From positions 55,285,569 through 55,349,568 of the forward strand of contig OX578146.1 of the NCBI GenBank assembly GCA_951213105.1: 64,000 nucleotides of DNA. Direction: 5' to 3'. Each line of letters opens with the position of its first letter. Position 1 is the first letter of the stretch. Position numbers and translations under genes: made by a program. The notes below the pieces were generated by a model. That model saw nothing but the letters and a program-made list of their open reading frames with translations. It ran no database searches and had not been told where the DNA came from. Positions 33,778-45,870 of the stretch are shown in pieces. Source of the DNA: Amaurobius ferox. Taxonomy: Eukaryota > Arthropoda > Arachnida > Araneae > Amaurobiidae.

Positions 33778-34065
33778 AATTGGGGGGCGCGATATCCCAG
33801 TGGTTAGCGCGCGGGAATTGCACTCGGTCGGCCCGGGTTTGATTCCCGCCACTGCTAAAACTGCCGCCGTGTTCAGGCGGAGTATGATCACGTTAAACAT
33901 GTGGGTCCGTAATCCTTCCGAGAGGTTAGTGGTGGGGGAAGGAGGGTACGGTCCCTGTGGATGCCCCCCTCTGGGTTCCGGTCTAAATTGGGTGGCACTT
34001 CCCGGCCGTCCAAACAGATACCTTATACCTTTCTGGTAGGTCGGACGGTCTGGGTCGAAGAAGAA
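33778..34065 (+). mobile_element. SINE with tRNA-like head (same body as the 5S-headed copies)
   Basis: The head is GGCGCGATATCCCAGTGG (A-box region) and GGGTTTGATTCCCGCC (B box) with no 5S part. The body and the GGTAGGTCGGACGGTCTGGG end equal those at 27,462. The tail is GAA-rich. An 11-bp duplication TAAGAATTGGG flanks it (33,767-33,777; 34,066-34,076). Confidence 0.92.
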
Positions 34066-34076
34066 TAAGAATTGGG

Positions 34077-34303
34077 CATTGATAGCCTAGTGGATAAAGC
34101 AAGAGGATCGCACTCTTAAATCTAGAGTTTGATCCCAGATGCTGGACGATACTATACCCGAGCCTATGTGAAGTATGTGCCCGATAGATCTGTAGGTCCG
34201 AAAGTTCTTCCGAGAGGTGATGGGTCTAGGCTCTAGGGTATTAAGGTACGGTTAACCTTACATTTTAAGGTAGGCCGGACGGTTCAATTACAAAGAAGAA
34301 AAA
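34077..34303 (+). mobile_element. Second tRNA-headed SINE, related body
   Basis: A box region TAGCCTAGTGGATAAAGC and B box GAGTTTGATCCC, then GGTCCGAAAGTTCTTCCGAG, GTACGGTTAAC and GGTAGGCCGGACGG, and an A/G-rich tail. It shares the core and 3' end of the first family but is clearly diverged. Its target duplication is not clear. Confidence 0.75.
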
Positions 34304-34323
34304 ATGCTGAGATGGCTGACATG

Positions 34324-34583
34324 AAACTGTGCAGGTATAGCGCAGAGGCTATGGTAAGGTCGTACATGATAGTTCCGTGTTCGATCCTCGACGCGACACA
34401 AAACTATCTGCGTGTCTATTCAAATTATGGGCACGATAAATGTGTATATCTGAAAGTGCAGTCGAGATGTAATGGGTTAAGGAAATGGTGGTACAGTCTC
34501 TGTTGTTTCTACCACCGATTTAATTCGGTTGGTTTCTAACATTCCAAACAGATACCTTGCACCTTCAATAGTTATGGTAGTAC
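34324..34583 (+). mobile_element. Third tRNA-headed SINE, related body
   Basis: B-box-like GTGTTCGATCCTC at about 34,378, a core with GTGGTACAGTCTCTG and an end CCAAACAGATACCTTGCACC similar to the first family. It is flanked by the 10-bp duplication GGCTGACATG (34,314-34,323; 34,584-34,593). Confidence 0.78.
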
Positions 34584-34593
34584 GGCTGACATG

Positions 34594-35873
34594 CATCTAG
34601 CGTACGGTAATAGCGAACGAAAAGCAAGGTATATTGGCAATCTTACCGTATCTGTTCCCTTTCTATTGGCAGCCCCATGCACTATCGATGCATGTCGTCC
34701 ACCTTGGATTTCGTATATTTTATTATTGCTTTACTTATTACCAACTCCCATTACTAGAATTTGAATTTTAGTTATTTAATTCATTAGTTGTCCAGTACTA
34801 CACGTTTGTCTGCAGTATGGCGAAGTGCCCTGTAAACTTTTCTACTTTCGTCGTTGCATTTCTTATCCGTTGTGACTCTTATGCGTCTTTTTAACCCAAT
34901 CTTCTTCTTGTTGGGTCTAATTTGGTCTTGCTCGGATTTCATTCATCTTGTAGAAATATTCCCGTTGTGTTTTGGTTCACGCCAGTCTTGTGTGCTACTT
35001 CTCGTTTCGGATTGGCTGGACTGATCGTCATTCTGCTTTCTGATTGGCTCTCTCAAGTGAGCTCTTAATTCAGACGGGGTATATAATCTCCTCTGTTTCA
35101 ATTTGACTGAACATATTAATGAAAGAAGATTTTTGATCTTGAATTGATAATGTTGTTTACAACATTATCAACTCACCCCTTGACCTCGTGACCACTGAAT
35201 TGAAACTGACTACATTGAGTACCACGACTTTCACTTGGAACCCACCTTCCTTAAGAGATACTCTTTTCTCTCAGTTTACTCTCCTTTACAAATTTATTTT
35301 TGTCTACTTCTCAACATTGGTGGTCCATCTTCCAATGTATTTTTGACCGCAGTCTAAGCCATTATGACTGCTAACCTTTTCAAGCATCCATCCAGAAAAA
35401 GAATGCATCACATCAATTGCTATTACAAAACTATTCTAAGAACTTCTATTTCCGATGTGGGGATACGTGAGTTTTCTCACAGGTGCCTCGAAATTAAAAA
35501 GCCTTGGAACATTGGAATTATAATGAAAGAAAGTTGTTAGAATACTGATGCCATTGCAAATGTATTACTACTTATAAGTACCCCTTTGAAAACTGAAATC
35601 TGTAGGATTCACATTTCTGAGATAGAGAAGTTATGAAAAAATATGATTCACATATAGATGACGTTAAATAGATTAAGGTATAATTAGATTAAGATTATAA
35701 ATTGATTAGACAAATAGATAGATAGATTCTAAATATATTATGATGACGCTAAATAGAATAATATAAACTCACAATGTTGTTTACGGTAAAGCAGTAAATA
35801 TTTTTAATAGAAGCTCAACTGTATTAAATGAACGAAATTCTTAAAATTTTCAATTTTAGATCAAAACCGGCAT
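34594..35873. other. No gene seen
   Basis: Moderately AT-rich. TTGTTTACAACATTATCAAC at about 35,151 overlaps a small inverted repeat with TTGATAATG just before it. No coding frame recognised. Confidence 0.4.
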
Positions 35874-36160
35874 TGAAGCGACAGACGCAGACAGAAAGTA
35901 ACACAATAAATTCAATCAGACAATTGTAATAATTTGTTTTAAGAAATTTCGAAGAATTGTAAAAGTTCACATTAATAATTTTTCTATATGTATAAAATGA
36001 ATGGGGATTTCAAATGTTTTCAATGTTATGAGCTCATCCCTTTAATCTTTTATTTCAAAGAGCATTATAAATATTTTTATTTCTTATTTTAATTAGCATG
36101 TATGAAAAGAAGATCAATAACACACTCCATCTCAATATAGTGAAATTAACATAGTAATTT
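35874..36160 (+). repeat. Repeat F, copy 1
   Basis: Contains GACAGAAAGTAACACAATAA, ATGAGCTCATCCCT and TTTCAAAGAGCATTATAAAT, repeated at 37,366-37,570. Its right part (AGATCAATAACACACTCCAT) recurs at about 46,096. Confidence 0.7.
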
Positions 36161-37365
36161 ATGATATTAGCATAAAAATTCAAATACTTTTCCGGAAAAT
36201 TCAAAATAAAGCAATTCAATTCAATAATTCATGTTTGAAAATATGTCATTATACCCACCATTTTAATAATTTTAAAAATGGAAACAAAGAATAGCTTGAA
36301 GACTAAACTTCCAATTTTGCAAAAATTCCATTCCTAATGAGTTTTCCAATTTTTTTGTTCTTTCATATTTCAAACAAATCTGATTTACACCATTTCTTCA
36401 ATCTGTCTTCCATATTCATGTCATTCTGTATTCTGATGGACAAAAAAATTAAAATTAAATGAAATATGTGCTTCAATATTATGAAATTAATAATCGATAT
36501 GATGATGACACGAATATTAAAGCAGAAATGCTTGAAATAAAATTTTTAACAGAAATAATTTTTATTTCAATTTTGATTAGAAGACAGAGAGCATTTTCTA
36601 TTAATTAGTCATAAACTTCAGACATATCAACATATTTGACAAATTTTATGTGCATTTTGAAAATTAAACATTTCTAGCTTGGAAACAATGAAAACCAGGA
36701 ATATTGAATTGAGTATTTTGTTACAAATATATTGATTTCGTTGCACAAGTAATTTGTTATAGTATATATTTTGTTTTTGTTACATGAGTATTTTGTTAAA
36801 ATAAATTATCTTTTATATATATAAATGTTCTTTTTAATGAGAGTGATAAAATAAGCAAATTGAAGATCGTTGATTAAACATTTTTTATAAAAAATTATCT
36901 ATCTGAATTGCCGTGCCTTAATAGTTTTATGACATCATAGAAACATGGTATGATTTCTAAAATAGAATTTTACAGCTTACGTTTAAAATAATATCATCAA
37001 ACGTTACAAAAATTTCCTTATATCTGTTATACTGTAGAAGTATTTTTCAATCTATATTGATTGAGCTCGAATCAAAAGGAACTTTAACATGGAATAAAAT
37101 GGTAGTTCTTAATGTTGATATTTGATTCAATTACATTGGCAGCTTCGTAACAATGTTTATAAACTAACATACCATATCTTCAGCATATTAAAAAATAAAT
37201 TTATTTGTATAGGTTTTCTTTCTCAAGAATTTTATTTCAAATTCATGTTTGTCGATGATTTTTGTTATTTTCAAATTGCAAAATGCTTCGGGGTGTTGCT
37301 TAGGAATTTAGATTTCAAACAAAATCATCAAAAAATAAATAAATCTTGGAATGAATAAAACCAAC
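36161..37365. other. No gene seen
   Basis: Very AT-rich; frames are short and not recognisable. Confidence 0.4.
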
Positions 37366-37570
37366 AAAGCGATAGACGTGGACAGAAAGTGGCACAATAA
37401 ATTCAATTTGACAAATATAATAATTTAATTTAAGAAATCTCAAAGAACTGTAAAAGTTCTAATTAATAATTTTTCAATATGCATAAATAAAATGGAAATC
37501 TCAGATGTTTTCATTGTTATGAGCTCATCCCTCTAAAACTTTATTTCAAAGAGCATTATAAATATTGGTT
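37366..37570 (+). repeat. Repeat F, copy 2
   Basis: Direct copy of the 35,874 segment about 1.5 kb downstream. It ends close to the palindromic start of a family A repeat. Confidence 0.7.
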
Positions 37571-37580
37571 TCCTATTATT

Positions 37581-37702
37581 TTCCTTATATACATAATGTA
37601 TAAGGAAAGTATTGTGACGGGGTCGAAAATTCTAATTCGAGTTTTCGACGGGAGAGCACGTTTCAAGCATCCCTGATCACGAATCAAACATTTTTGAAGT
37701 GA

Positions 37703-37746
<44 letters not shown>

Positions 37747-38518
37747 AGTGGGTCTGTGGAGACGATAACTGACGAACGAATGGACCGATTTGAACCGAAT
37801 TTGGTACAAAAATCACAATCCATAAACACTGGAAGCCTATTGCTTTTATACGCAATCGAATGTTCAGAACCCCCCTAAATTTTCGAAAGAAATTTCGAAA
37901 AAATCGTAAAAAAATCAAAACCACTAATAAAATTACGCAAATAGACATTTCTTATGTAATTTTTCATTAGAAAACTATTGACATAAATTTTAGAACGCTA
38001 ACACAAACCGTTCTCGAGATATTGTACATTTTTCAAAAAAAATATCAAAAAATCATATAAAATAAAAAAAAATATTTCCTATTGATAAACATGTTCGCTT
38101 TTCATATGTAATACCATGCGATAAACTGGGTGACATCATTCTCGCGAATCTAGCTCGTTCTATTCATGAAAAAAGATACTCTGAGTAATACTTTTGTATT
38201 TGAACGCCAATAGTCATTTATCTGCTGTAAGAATAACTTATTTCTTAGTGCATAACGCTTGGCGAGATTTTAGCGACGAATTTGGCGGAATGTCGCCAGC
38301 TTGGCGACTTTTCGAAATGTTGCCAAATTAGCTAAAATCTCGCCAAATGGATAAAAATTACGCTAAATCAATGAAAATGACGACTAATTGTCGAAAATTC
38401 AATGTTTTGGAAAGAATATTATTATCTACTATAAGAAAAACCTATTTTTTTACTGTAAAAGTAGTAAATTCATTACATTATATAAGGAAAGCCGTGTGTT
38501 GCCCACATCAGATTTTTT
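37581..38518 (+). repeat. Family A repeat, copy 2
   Basis: Very close to copy 1 at 13,491 over the full length, so both come from one recent subfamily. It has a clean GT run at 37,706-37,745, all TTGGCGAC modules and the right end TTGCCCACATCAGATTTTTT. Confidence 0.9.
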
Positions 38519-39320
38519 TAATCAGCTATTATAAAAAGTTAAAGTTTCACAATCCCAGTTTTTATCTATGATTCATAATATTTGAGAACTTTTAAGATCA
38601 GGTAGGCTCATTTTTAAAACTTGATCGCTTGATATAACTTTAGATTTAGGAATTGTTTTTCTTTTTACATTTCATCTATTTAGCATAATTTTCTGTTTTT
38701 ATAAAAAGCGCCAAATTTATGTTTTCAATTGATTTTGTTAAATTAATGGAGAAAACATCATAAAAAATTAATGCATGAAACCTTCTGAAATAAAGGAAAA
38801 AACACATTGCAGTTTCACTTTGATTCAGAAACTGGAAGGGTAATAAAATATAGGTACACATGTAAATTTAAAAAAATCATTGGAGTTCGCCATTAGATTC
38901 TAAAGTCCATTATGACTAATGATTTTTTTTCATTTTGGCATTGAAAGGGGCTGTTACAAATCGCGAAATTTTCAATTTTCCTATTACTTTTGAACACATT
39001 AGGCAAAAAACTCATAAAAATATCAACGATACATCCATTGAACGTAAATACAAGACACATTTTCATAAATTTGATTAGATACATAAAGCTGATTCGACAA
39101 GGATGAAAGTTCATAAAATGGGAATATAGAAATTCAAGAAGAAAAGCAAAATATTCGAGTGGAGTATCGAAATATTTTACTTATCCATAATAAGAGAAAA
39201 CAAATTAAATTTTTTAATTTTATATCTAATAGGTGGAGAGAAGCGGTAAATATCGCAGTCTTATTTTGTCGCAACTTAATTAAAGCAAACATCTCGTAAT
39301 TTCTTTAATCATTCCTTTGT
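38519..39320. other. No gene seen
   Basis: AT-rich. The part 39,228-39,320 resembles 40,405-40,530 (GGTAAATAT..., AATTTCTTTAATCATT...), which also lies outside a family A end, so both family A ends here are embedded in related sequence. Confidence 0.4.
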
Positions 39321-40091
39321 AAAAAAATCTGATGTGGGGACACATGACTTTCCTTATATAATGCAATGAATTTACTACTTTTACAGTTAAAAAAAATGTT
39401 ATTCTTATAGTAGATACTTATATTCTTTCAAGATATTGAATTTTCTTCAATTAGTCGTCATTTTCATTGATTTAGCGTCATTTTTATCAATTTGGCGAGA
39501 TTTTTGTTAATTTGGCAACATTCCAAAAAGTCGCCAAGTTGGTGACATTCTGCCAAATTGGTCGCCAAAATCTCGCTAAGCGTTATGGACGGAGAAATAA
39601 GTTATTCTTACAGCAGATAAATGATTATTGGCTTTTATATACAAAAGCATTACTCAAAGTATCTTTTTTCATGAATGGAACAAGCTAGATCCACGAGAAT
39701 GATGTCACCCAATTTATCGCATGGTACTACATATGAAAAGTGAACATGTTTCTCAATAGGAAATATTTTTTTTTAATTTTATATAACTTTTTGATAATTT
39801 TTTTGAAAAATGTGCAATATCACAAGAACGGTTCATGTTAGCGTTCTAAAATTTATGTTAATCGTTTTCTAATGAAAAATTACATAAGAAACGTCTAATT
39901 GGTTAACTTTATTAGCAGTTTTGATTTTTTGACGATTTTTTCAAATTTTCACTCGAAAATTTAGGGGGGTTCTGAACATTCGATTGCGTATAAAAACAAT
40001 AGGCTTCCAGTGTTTACGTATCGTGTATTTTGTACCAAATTTCGTTCGAATCGGTCCATTCATTCGTCAGTTATCGTCTCCACAGACTCAC

Positions 40092-40140
<49 letters not shown>

Positions 40141-40170
40141 TACATATTTTCACACACGCACACACACATA

Positions 40171-40208
<38 letters not shown>

Positions 40209-40300
40209 GACATCACTTGTTTGATTCGTGATCAGGGATGCTTGAAATTTTTCGACCCCATCACAATACTTTCCTTATACATTATGCATATAAGGAAAGT
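39321..40300 (-). repeat. Family A repeat, copy 3, inverted
   Basis: Starts AAAAAAATCTGATGTGGG and ends with the palindromic ACTTTCCTTATACATTATGC. The CA tracts at 40,092-40,138 and 40,168-40,204 are the complement of the TG tract in other copies. Confidence 0.9.
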
Positions 40301-40576
40301 AATAAGGTGCAATTTATTATTTATTTACCTACAAAAACCATTAATAAACAACATCCAAGTACAGGCGTTCAAAAACACAGTGATAAATGGAAAGCAGCAA
40401 TATATTTAATGGCTGGAGAAAGGGGGGCGGTAAATATGTTTCATTTCGATACAACTTTATCAATGCAAACATATCATAATTATTGTTATCGTTGTTTCTA
40501 TGTAAAAGAATCTGATAAGGACACTGACTGACTTTCCTTATATAATGCAAAGAATTTACTCATTTTACAGTAAAAG
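40301..40576. repeat. Flank of family A with one unit of the 163-bp repeat, then a family A end fragment
   Basis: 40,310-40,400 resembles the units at 44,890 onward (TTTACCTACAAAAACCATTA, then AACA-C-ACAC). At 40,532-40,576 a second family A right end (GACTTTCCTTATATAATGCA) begins and is cut by family B. Confidence 0.6.
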
Positions 40577-41901
40577 GAAAAAGATCAATCATGCTTAAAG
40601 CATTGATTATGAAACACTTTCCAAATTCAATGCAATTTTATTTAAACATCTCTAAAATGCAATACATTCCTAAGTAATATTTTAAAACTTATCACAAAAC
40701 TATATTAATTTATTATATTTGAAAACTTAAACCTTCATCGAAAAAAATGAACTTCATTCAAATGACGACATTGAAATATAAATTGCCTGATTTAAATATC
40801 TCTAAAATGCGCTACATTCCTCGGTAATATTTTTTAAATCATCATAATACTACAATAATTTATCATATTTGAAAACTTCATGGAAAACAACTGACATTCA
40901 TTCAAATGACGTCATAGAAAAAATAACACGCCTGGCTCTGTCTATAAAATAAGCATTTCATTCATAAACAATTTTCCATTCATTTCATTCATCACAAAAC
41001 TATAATAATTTATTTTATTTAAAAATTAAGACCATGGAGTTACAAGTAATTAAACTCTATGTTTAGAACTTCATCGAAAAAAATCGTCCTTCTCTCTGTA
41101 AAATCAATGAATATTTCATACATATAAGCTATGCAGGCTCCATGAGCTAAATACTTTTGCGTTAAAAAGATACTGCAATTCTTAGAAAACTCATCCTACA
41201 TATTTTGCTGTTTACATTTTACATAAGTGAAGAATATGCTTCGTTGTAGAAATAATCAATTTTGGAAGATCACTTAAACCCAAATATATTGTTATTGCGT
41301 TGTTTCAGTATGCAAATGCACAGAATTTAAGCAAAAATAAAGCGGTTTTAGGACGAATATAACCCTGAATATGAATTAAAAGGAACTTTAAAAATCACGA
41401 TTTTGAGACAAGATGGATGACATATTTTATTTTGAAGTGGGTCACGTGATCTATTCATATAATGGTCACGTGATCTCTTCGCATAATGCATGGCTTCATA
41501 TAAGAGGTGTAATTATTATTTTAATTTTAATTTAAAAAACGACTGACTATATTTTGCTGCAATTATTTTTATATATTTTATGGAATAATTTGAATAGTAC
41601 CTAAAATTTTCGAAGTAATTTGTGAATTTTAAATACGATTAAAAAATGTTTAAAAAATTAAGTCCCATAGGGTTCAATGTGTTTCATTTCTTCATCCCGG
41701 GTTCAATCCAAAACTAATTAGGTGATATTAACCATTTATATTCCCTTAGGTCCTACAGACCGTCTGAACAACATACTAAAATTCAATTTTGATTAAGTCA
41801 TTTTTACGGCACATATCGTGCTAACGGACAGACAGACAGACAGACAGACAGAATGAACAAAGTCATAAACACTTTTCAACTTTGTTGTAAATTGTTAAAA
41901 A
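40577..41901 (+). repeat. Family B repeat, full length, inserted in a family A end
   Basis: From AAAGATCAATCATGC to the hairpin ending GTTGTAAATTGTTAAAAA. GACA tract at 41,826-41,851. GGTCACGTGATC is locally repeated near 41,430-41,475. Confidence 0.88.
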
Positions 41902-42115
41902 TAACGTATAAGATCCTCTGCACTCTGTATTTAACGAGGAATTGTATATTTGGCAATTTTGCGGATGACAACAGGTAAAACTACTTCAAAGAACCCAATT
42001 AACATATATTTCGAGCAACTCTAAATAAACAATTATCAATAATGTTAGCTTCTTCAATAAGCGACATAGTTTATATATTAAAATATTTTAATAATTTATT
42101 CATCAATTAGGCATA

Positions 42116-43430
42116 ATTTTTTAACACTTTACAACAAAGTTAAAAAGTGTTTATGACTTTGTTCATTCTGTCTGTCTGTCTGTCTGTCTGTTAGCACGAT
42201 AACTGCCGTAAAAATGACTTAATCAAAATGAAATTATAGTATGTTGTTAAAACGGTCTGTAGAACCTATGGGAATATAAATGAATAATATTACCCAATTA
42301 GTTTTGGATTGAACCCGGGTCGAAAAAATGAAATACATTGAGACCTATGGTACCTAATTTTTCAAACATTTTTTAAGCGGATTTAAAATTCACAAATTGC
42401 TTCGAAAATTTTAGGTAATATTCAAATTGTTCCATAAAATATATAAAAAAAAATTCAGCGAAATATATTCAGTTGTTTTTAAAATAAAAATTAAAGTAAT
42501 AATTAAACCTCTTATATGAAACGATCACGTGACCATGATATGAAACGATCACATGACCCACTTCAAAATGATATATGGCATCCATCTTCTTTCAAAATCG
42601 TGATTTTTAAAGTTCTTTTTAATTCATATTGAGTGTTGTATCCGTCCTAAAACTACTTTATTTTTGCTTAAATTCTGTGCATCTACATACTGAAACAACG
42701 CAATGACAATATATTTGAGTTTAAATGCTCATTTAAATTTGATTATTTCTACAACTAAGCCTATTTTTCACCTATGAAAAATATAAACAGCAAAATATAT
42801 AGAATGAGTTGTATTAGAATTCCTGTATTTTTCTGACACAAAATAATTTAGTCCATGGAGTCTGCATGGCTGATATGAATGAAATATTAATTGATTTCAT
42901 AAAGAGAAGGGCGATTTTTTTCGATGAAGTTTCAAGCATAGAGTTTAATTTTTTGTAGCTCCATGGTCTTAAACAAAATGTTTAAATAAAATAAATTATT
43001 ATAGTATTGTGATGAATGAAATGAATGGGAGAAAGTTATGAATGAAATCCTGTTTTTATAGAGAGTTCCAGGCGTGTTATTTTTTCTATGACGTCATTTG
43101 AATTAATTTCAGTTGTTTTCGATGAAGTTTTCAAATATAATAAATTATCGTAGAATCATGATAATTCTAAAACTATTACCGAGGAATGTATAACATTTTA
43201 GAGATGTTTAAACCAGGCAATTTATATTTCAATGCCGTCATTTGAATGAAGTTCATTTTTTTCGATGAAGGTTTAAGTTTTCAAATATAATAAATTATTG
43301 CAGTATTGTGATAAGTTTCAAAATATTACCGAGGAATGTATTGCATTTTAGACTTGTTTAAATAAAATTGCATTGAAGTTGGAAAGTGTTTCATAATCAA
43401 TGCTTTAAGCATAATTGATCTTTCTTGTTA
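42116..43430 (-). repeat. Family B repeat, full length, inverted
   Basis: Minus-strand copy, starting in the plus direction with the hairpin TAACACTTTACAACAAAG and ending GATCTTTCTTGTT. It faces the copy at 40,577-41,901 across about 214 bases. Confidence 0.9.
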
Positions 43431-43432
43431 TT

Positions 43433-44856
43433 AATTTAGCGTCATTTCTGAAATTTGGACGTAAATTTTCGTCAAACCCCAGTTCTGGGGTGTAATATCG
43501 CCAAATTGACGATACATCGCTAAAGTATTCGCCAAGTTCGCCAAATGCATTAGCAAATGTTACAGACAAACGGAGAGAAAATCATTTCTTATTTACAAGA
43601 AAGTATGCCCGTCACATGACGGAAATTAGAATTTACGAAACATTACTTCCCATTTGGCGTCATTTTTATCAATATGGCGACATTTTTGTCACATTGGCAA
43701 CATATAAATAGTCGTCAAGTTGGCGAAATCCCGCTAAATTTCAAGGTAAGCGTTACCGACGGATGAACGTAGAAATAGTTAATTCTTATTCTACTCTAGT
43801 CTACTCTTATGTTCTTTCCAAAACATTGAACTCAACTAGTAGTCATTTCATTGATTTACCGTCGGTTTCATCAATTTGGCTAATTTGTATCAATTGGGTG
43901 GCATTTTCGTCAATTGGTAACATTTAAAAAGTTAGCAAGTTGGAGATATTCCGACAAATTCGTCACCAAAATTTTGACAAACATTACGGACGGAAAAATG
44001 GGTTATTCTTACAGTAGATACTTATATTCTTTCCAAGATATTGAATTTTCGTCAACTAGTCGTCATTTTCGTTGATTTAGCGTCATTTTTATCAATTTGA
44101 CGAAATTTTTTTTAATTTGGCAACATTTAAAAAAATTGCCAAGTTGACTACTTTTCGTTAAATTCGTCGCCAAGATCTTGCCAAGCGTTAAGAACGGAGA
44201 AATAAGTTATTCTTACAGCAGATAAATGACTATTGGCGTTTAAATACAAAAGTATTACCCAAAGTTTATTTTCTTAAAAATGGAACGAGCTAGATCCACG
44301 AGAATGGTGCCACCAAATTCATCGCATAATATCACATATGAAAAGTGAATATATTTCACAATAGTTAATATATATTTTTTTATTTTATGTGATTTTTTGA
44401 CATATTTACATGAAAAATGTGTAATATCTCGAAAACGGTTCATGCTAGTATTTTAAAGTTTATGCCAATCGTTTTCTAAGGAAAAATTACAAAAGAATGT
44501 CAATTTGCGTAAAGTAATTAAAGGTCTTGATTTTTGGATTATTTTTTTTTAATTTCACTGGAAAATTTAGGCGAGTTCTGAACATTCGATTGCATTTAAA
44601 ATGAATAGGCTTCCAGTATTTACGGATTGCAAATTTTATACAAAATTGAATCGCTCCATTTGAATCGCTCCATTCGTTCATGACATTTCGTCTCCACAGA
44701 CTCACATACACACACACACACACAAACATCACACCAGAACGTTTGTTTCTTATTCAGGGATACTTGAAACGTACTCTCCCGTCGAAAACACGAATTAGAA
44801 TTTTCAATCCCTCCAGAATACTTTCCTTTTACATTATACTATGAATATAAGGAAAG
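43433..44856 (-). repeat. Family A repeat, copy 4, inverted, with amplified modules
   Basis: The end at 44,820-44,856 is the palindromic ACTTTCCTTTTACATTATAC. Inside, the block with TTTGGCGACATT, AAGTTGGCGA and TTACGGACGGA occurs at least three times (about 43,440, 43,650 and 43,850 and on). The other end is displaced or lost at the family B insertion. Confidence 0.75.
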
Positions 44857-44889
44857 TAATAATAAACAAATTATTATTCGCTTATCGGC

Positions 44890-45870
44890 AAAACCATTAA
44901 TGAACAACAAAGCTCCACACATACACAGTACAAACTATCCAAACACAGTTTTACACACTCTGTTCTGGAAAGTACACACTTTAAGTTTTCACCATTCTTT
45001 TCATCATTGCTTCTATGTAAAACAATATACAAATTATTATTCATTTACCTACAAAATCATTAATGGACAACAGAGATCCACACACACAAAGTGCACACTT
45101 TCCAAATATAGTTTTACACACTCTGTTCTGAAAAGTACACACTTTAAGTCTTCATCATTCTTTTTGTCATTGCTTCTATGTAAAACAATATACAAATTAT
45201 CATTTTCCTACAAAACCATTTACCTACAAAACCATTAACGGATAACAAAGATCCACACACACAAAGTGAACACTTTCCAAATACAGTTTCACACACTCTG
45301 TTCTGGAAAGTACACACTTTAAGTCTGCATCATTCTTTTTATCTTTGCTTCTATGTAAAATAATCTACACATTATTATTCATTTACCTATAAAACCATTG
45401 ATGTACAACAGAGATCCACACACACAAAATGCACACACAGTTTTACACACTCTGTTCTCTGCCGTTAACCTTAGGGTTGGATGTGTGGTCTGGGCCTTCA
45501 ACACACTCTGTTTTGGAAAGTACACACTTTAAGTCTTCATCATTCTTTTTGTCATTGCTTCTATGTAAAATAATATACACATTATTATTCATTTACCTAC
45601 AAAACCATTAATGGACATAGATCCACACACACAAAGTGCACACTTTCCAAATACAGTTTTACACACTCTGTTCTGGAAAGTGCACACTTTAAGTCTTCAC
45701 CATTCTTTCTACCATTGCTTCTATGTAAAATAATATACAATTTATTATTCATTTACCTACAGAACCATTAATGGACAACAGAGGTTCCTACACACAAAGT
45801 GCACACTTTCCAAACACAGTTTTTACACTTTTTTTATGGAAAGTACACACTTTCCAAAACACTGAAATAC
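44890..45870 (+). repeat. Tandem array, about 163-bp unit
   Basis: About six units. CCATTAATG or a variant recurs at about 44,893, 45,057, 45,232, 45,394, 45,604 and 45,766. Each unit has TCCACACACACAAAGTGCAC, TTTTACACACTCTGTTCTGG and TTGCTTCTATGTAAAA. The spacing is 162-176, except one gap of about 210 where about 45 foreign bases (CCGTTAACCTTAGGG...) are inserted. Frames reading through the array are not genes. Confidence 0.9.

Noticed and set aside
33785..33860. A tRNA gene
   Set aside because: A and B boxes are present, but no full cloverleaf with acceptor stem could be drawn and the segment continues into a SINE body.
33773..34039. Open frame of 88 codons ending in GRPNRYLIPFW, similar to frames at 21,373-21,639 and 12,985-13,284
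   Set aside because: These are readings of the SINE body in one frame, repeated wherever the SINE occurs; no evidence for a protein.
40010..40231. Frame with a long HT repeat
   Set aside because: It is the CA tract of a family A repeat read as His-Thr.
42150..42190. CRISPR-like short repeats (GTCT and GACA tracts)
   Set aside because: They are simple microsatellites inside family B, with no spacers and in a eukaryotic genome.
44900..45238. Frames of 112 and 60 codons with repeated HTQF/FKSSSFFLS blocks
   Set aside because: They follow the 163-bp tandem array and break where a unit changes length.
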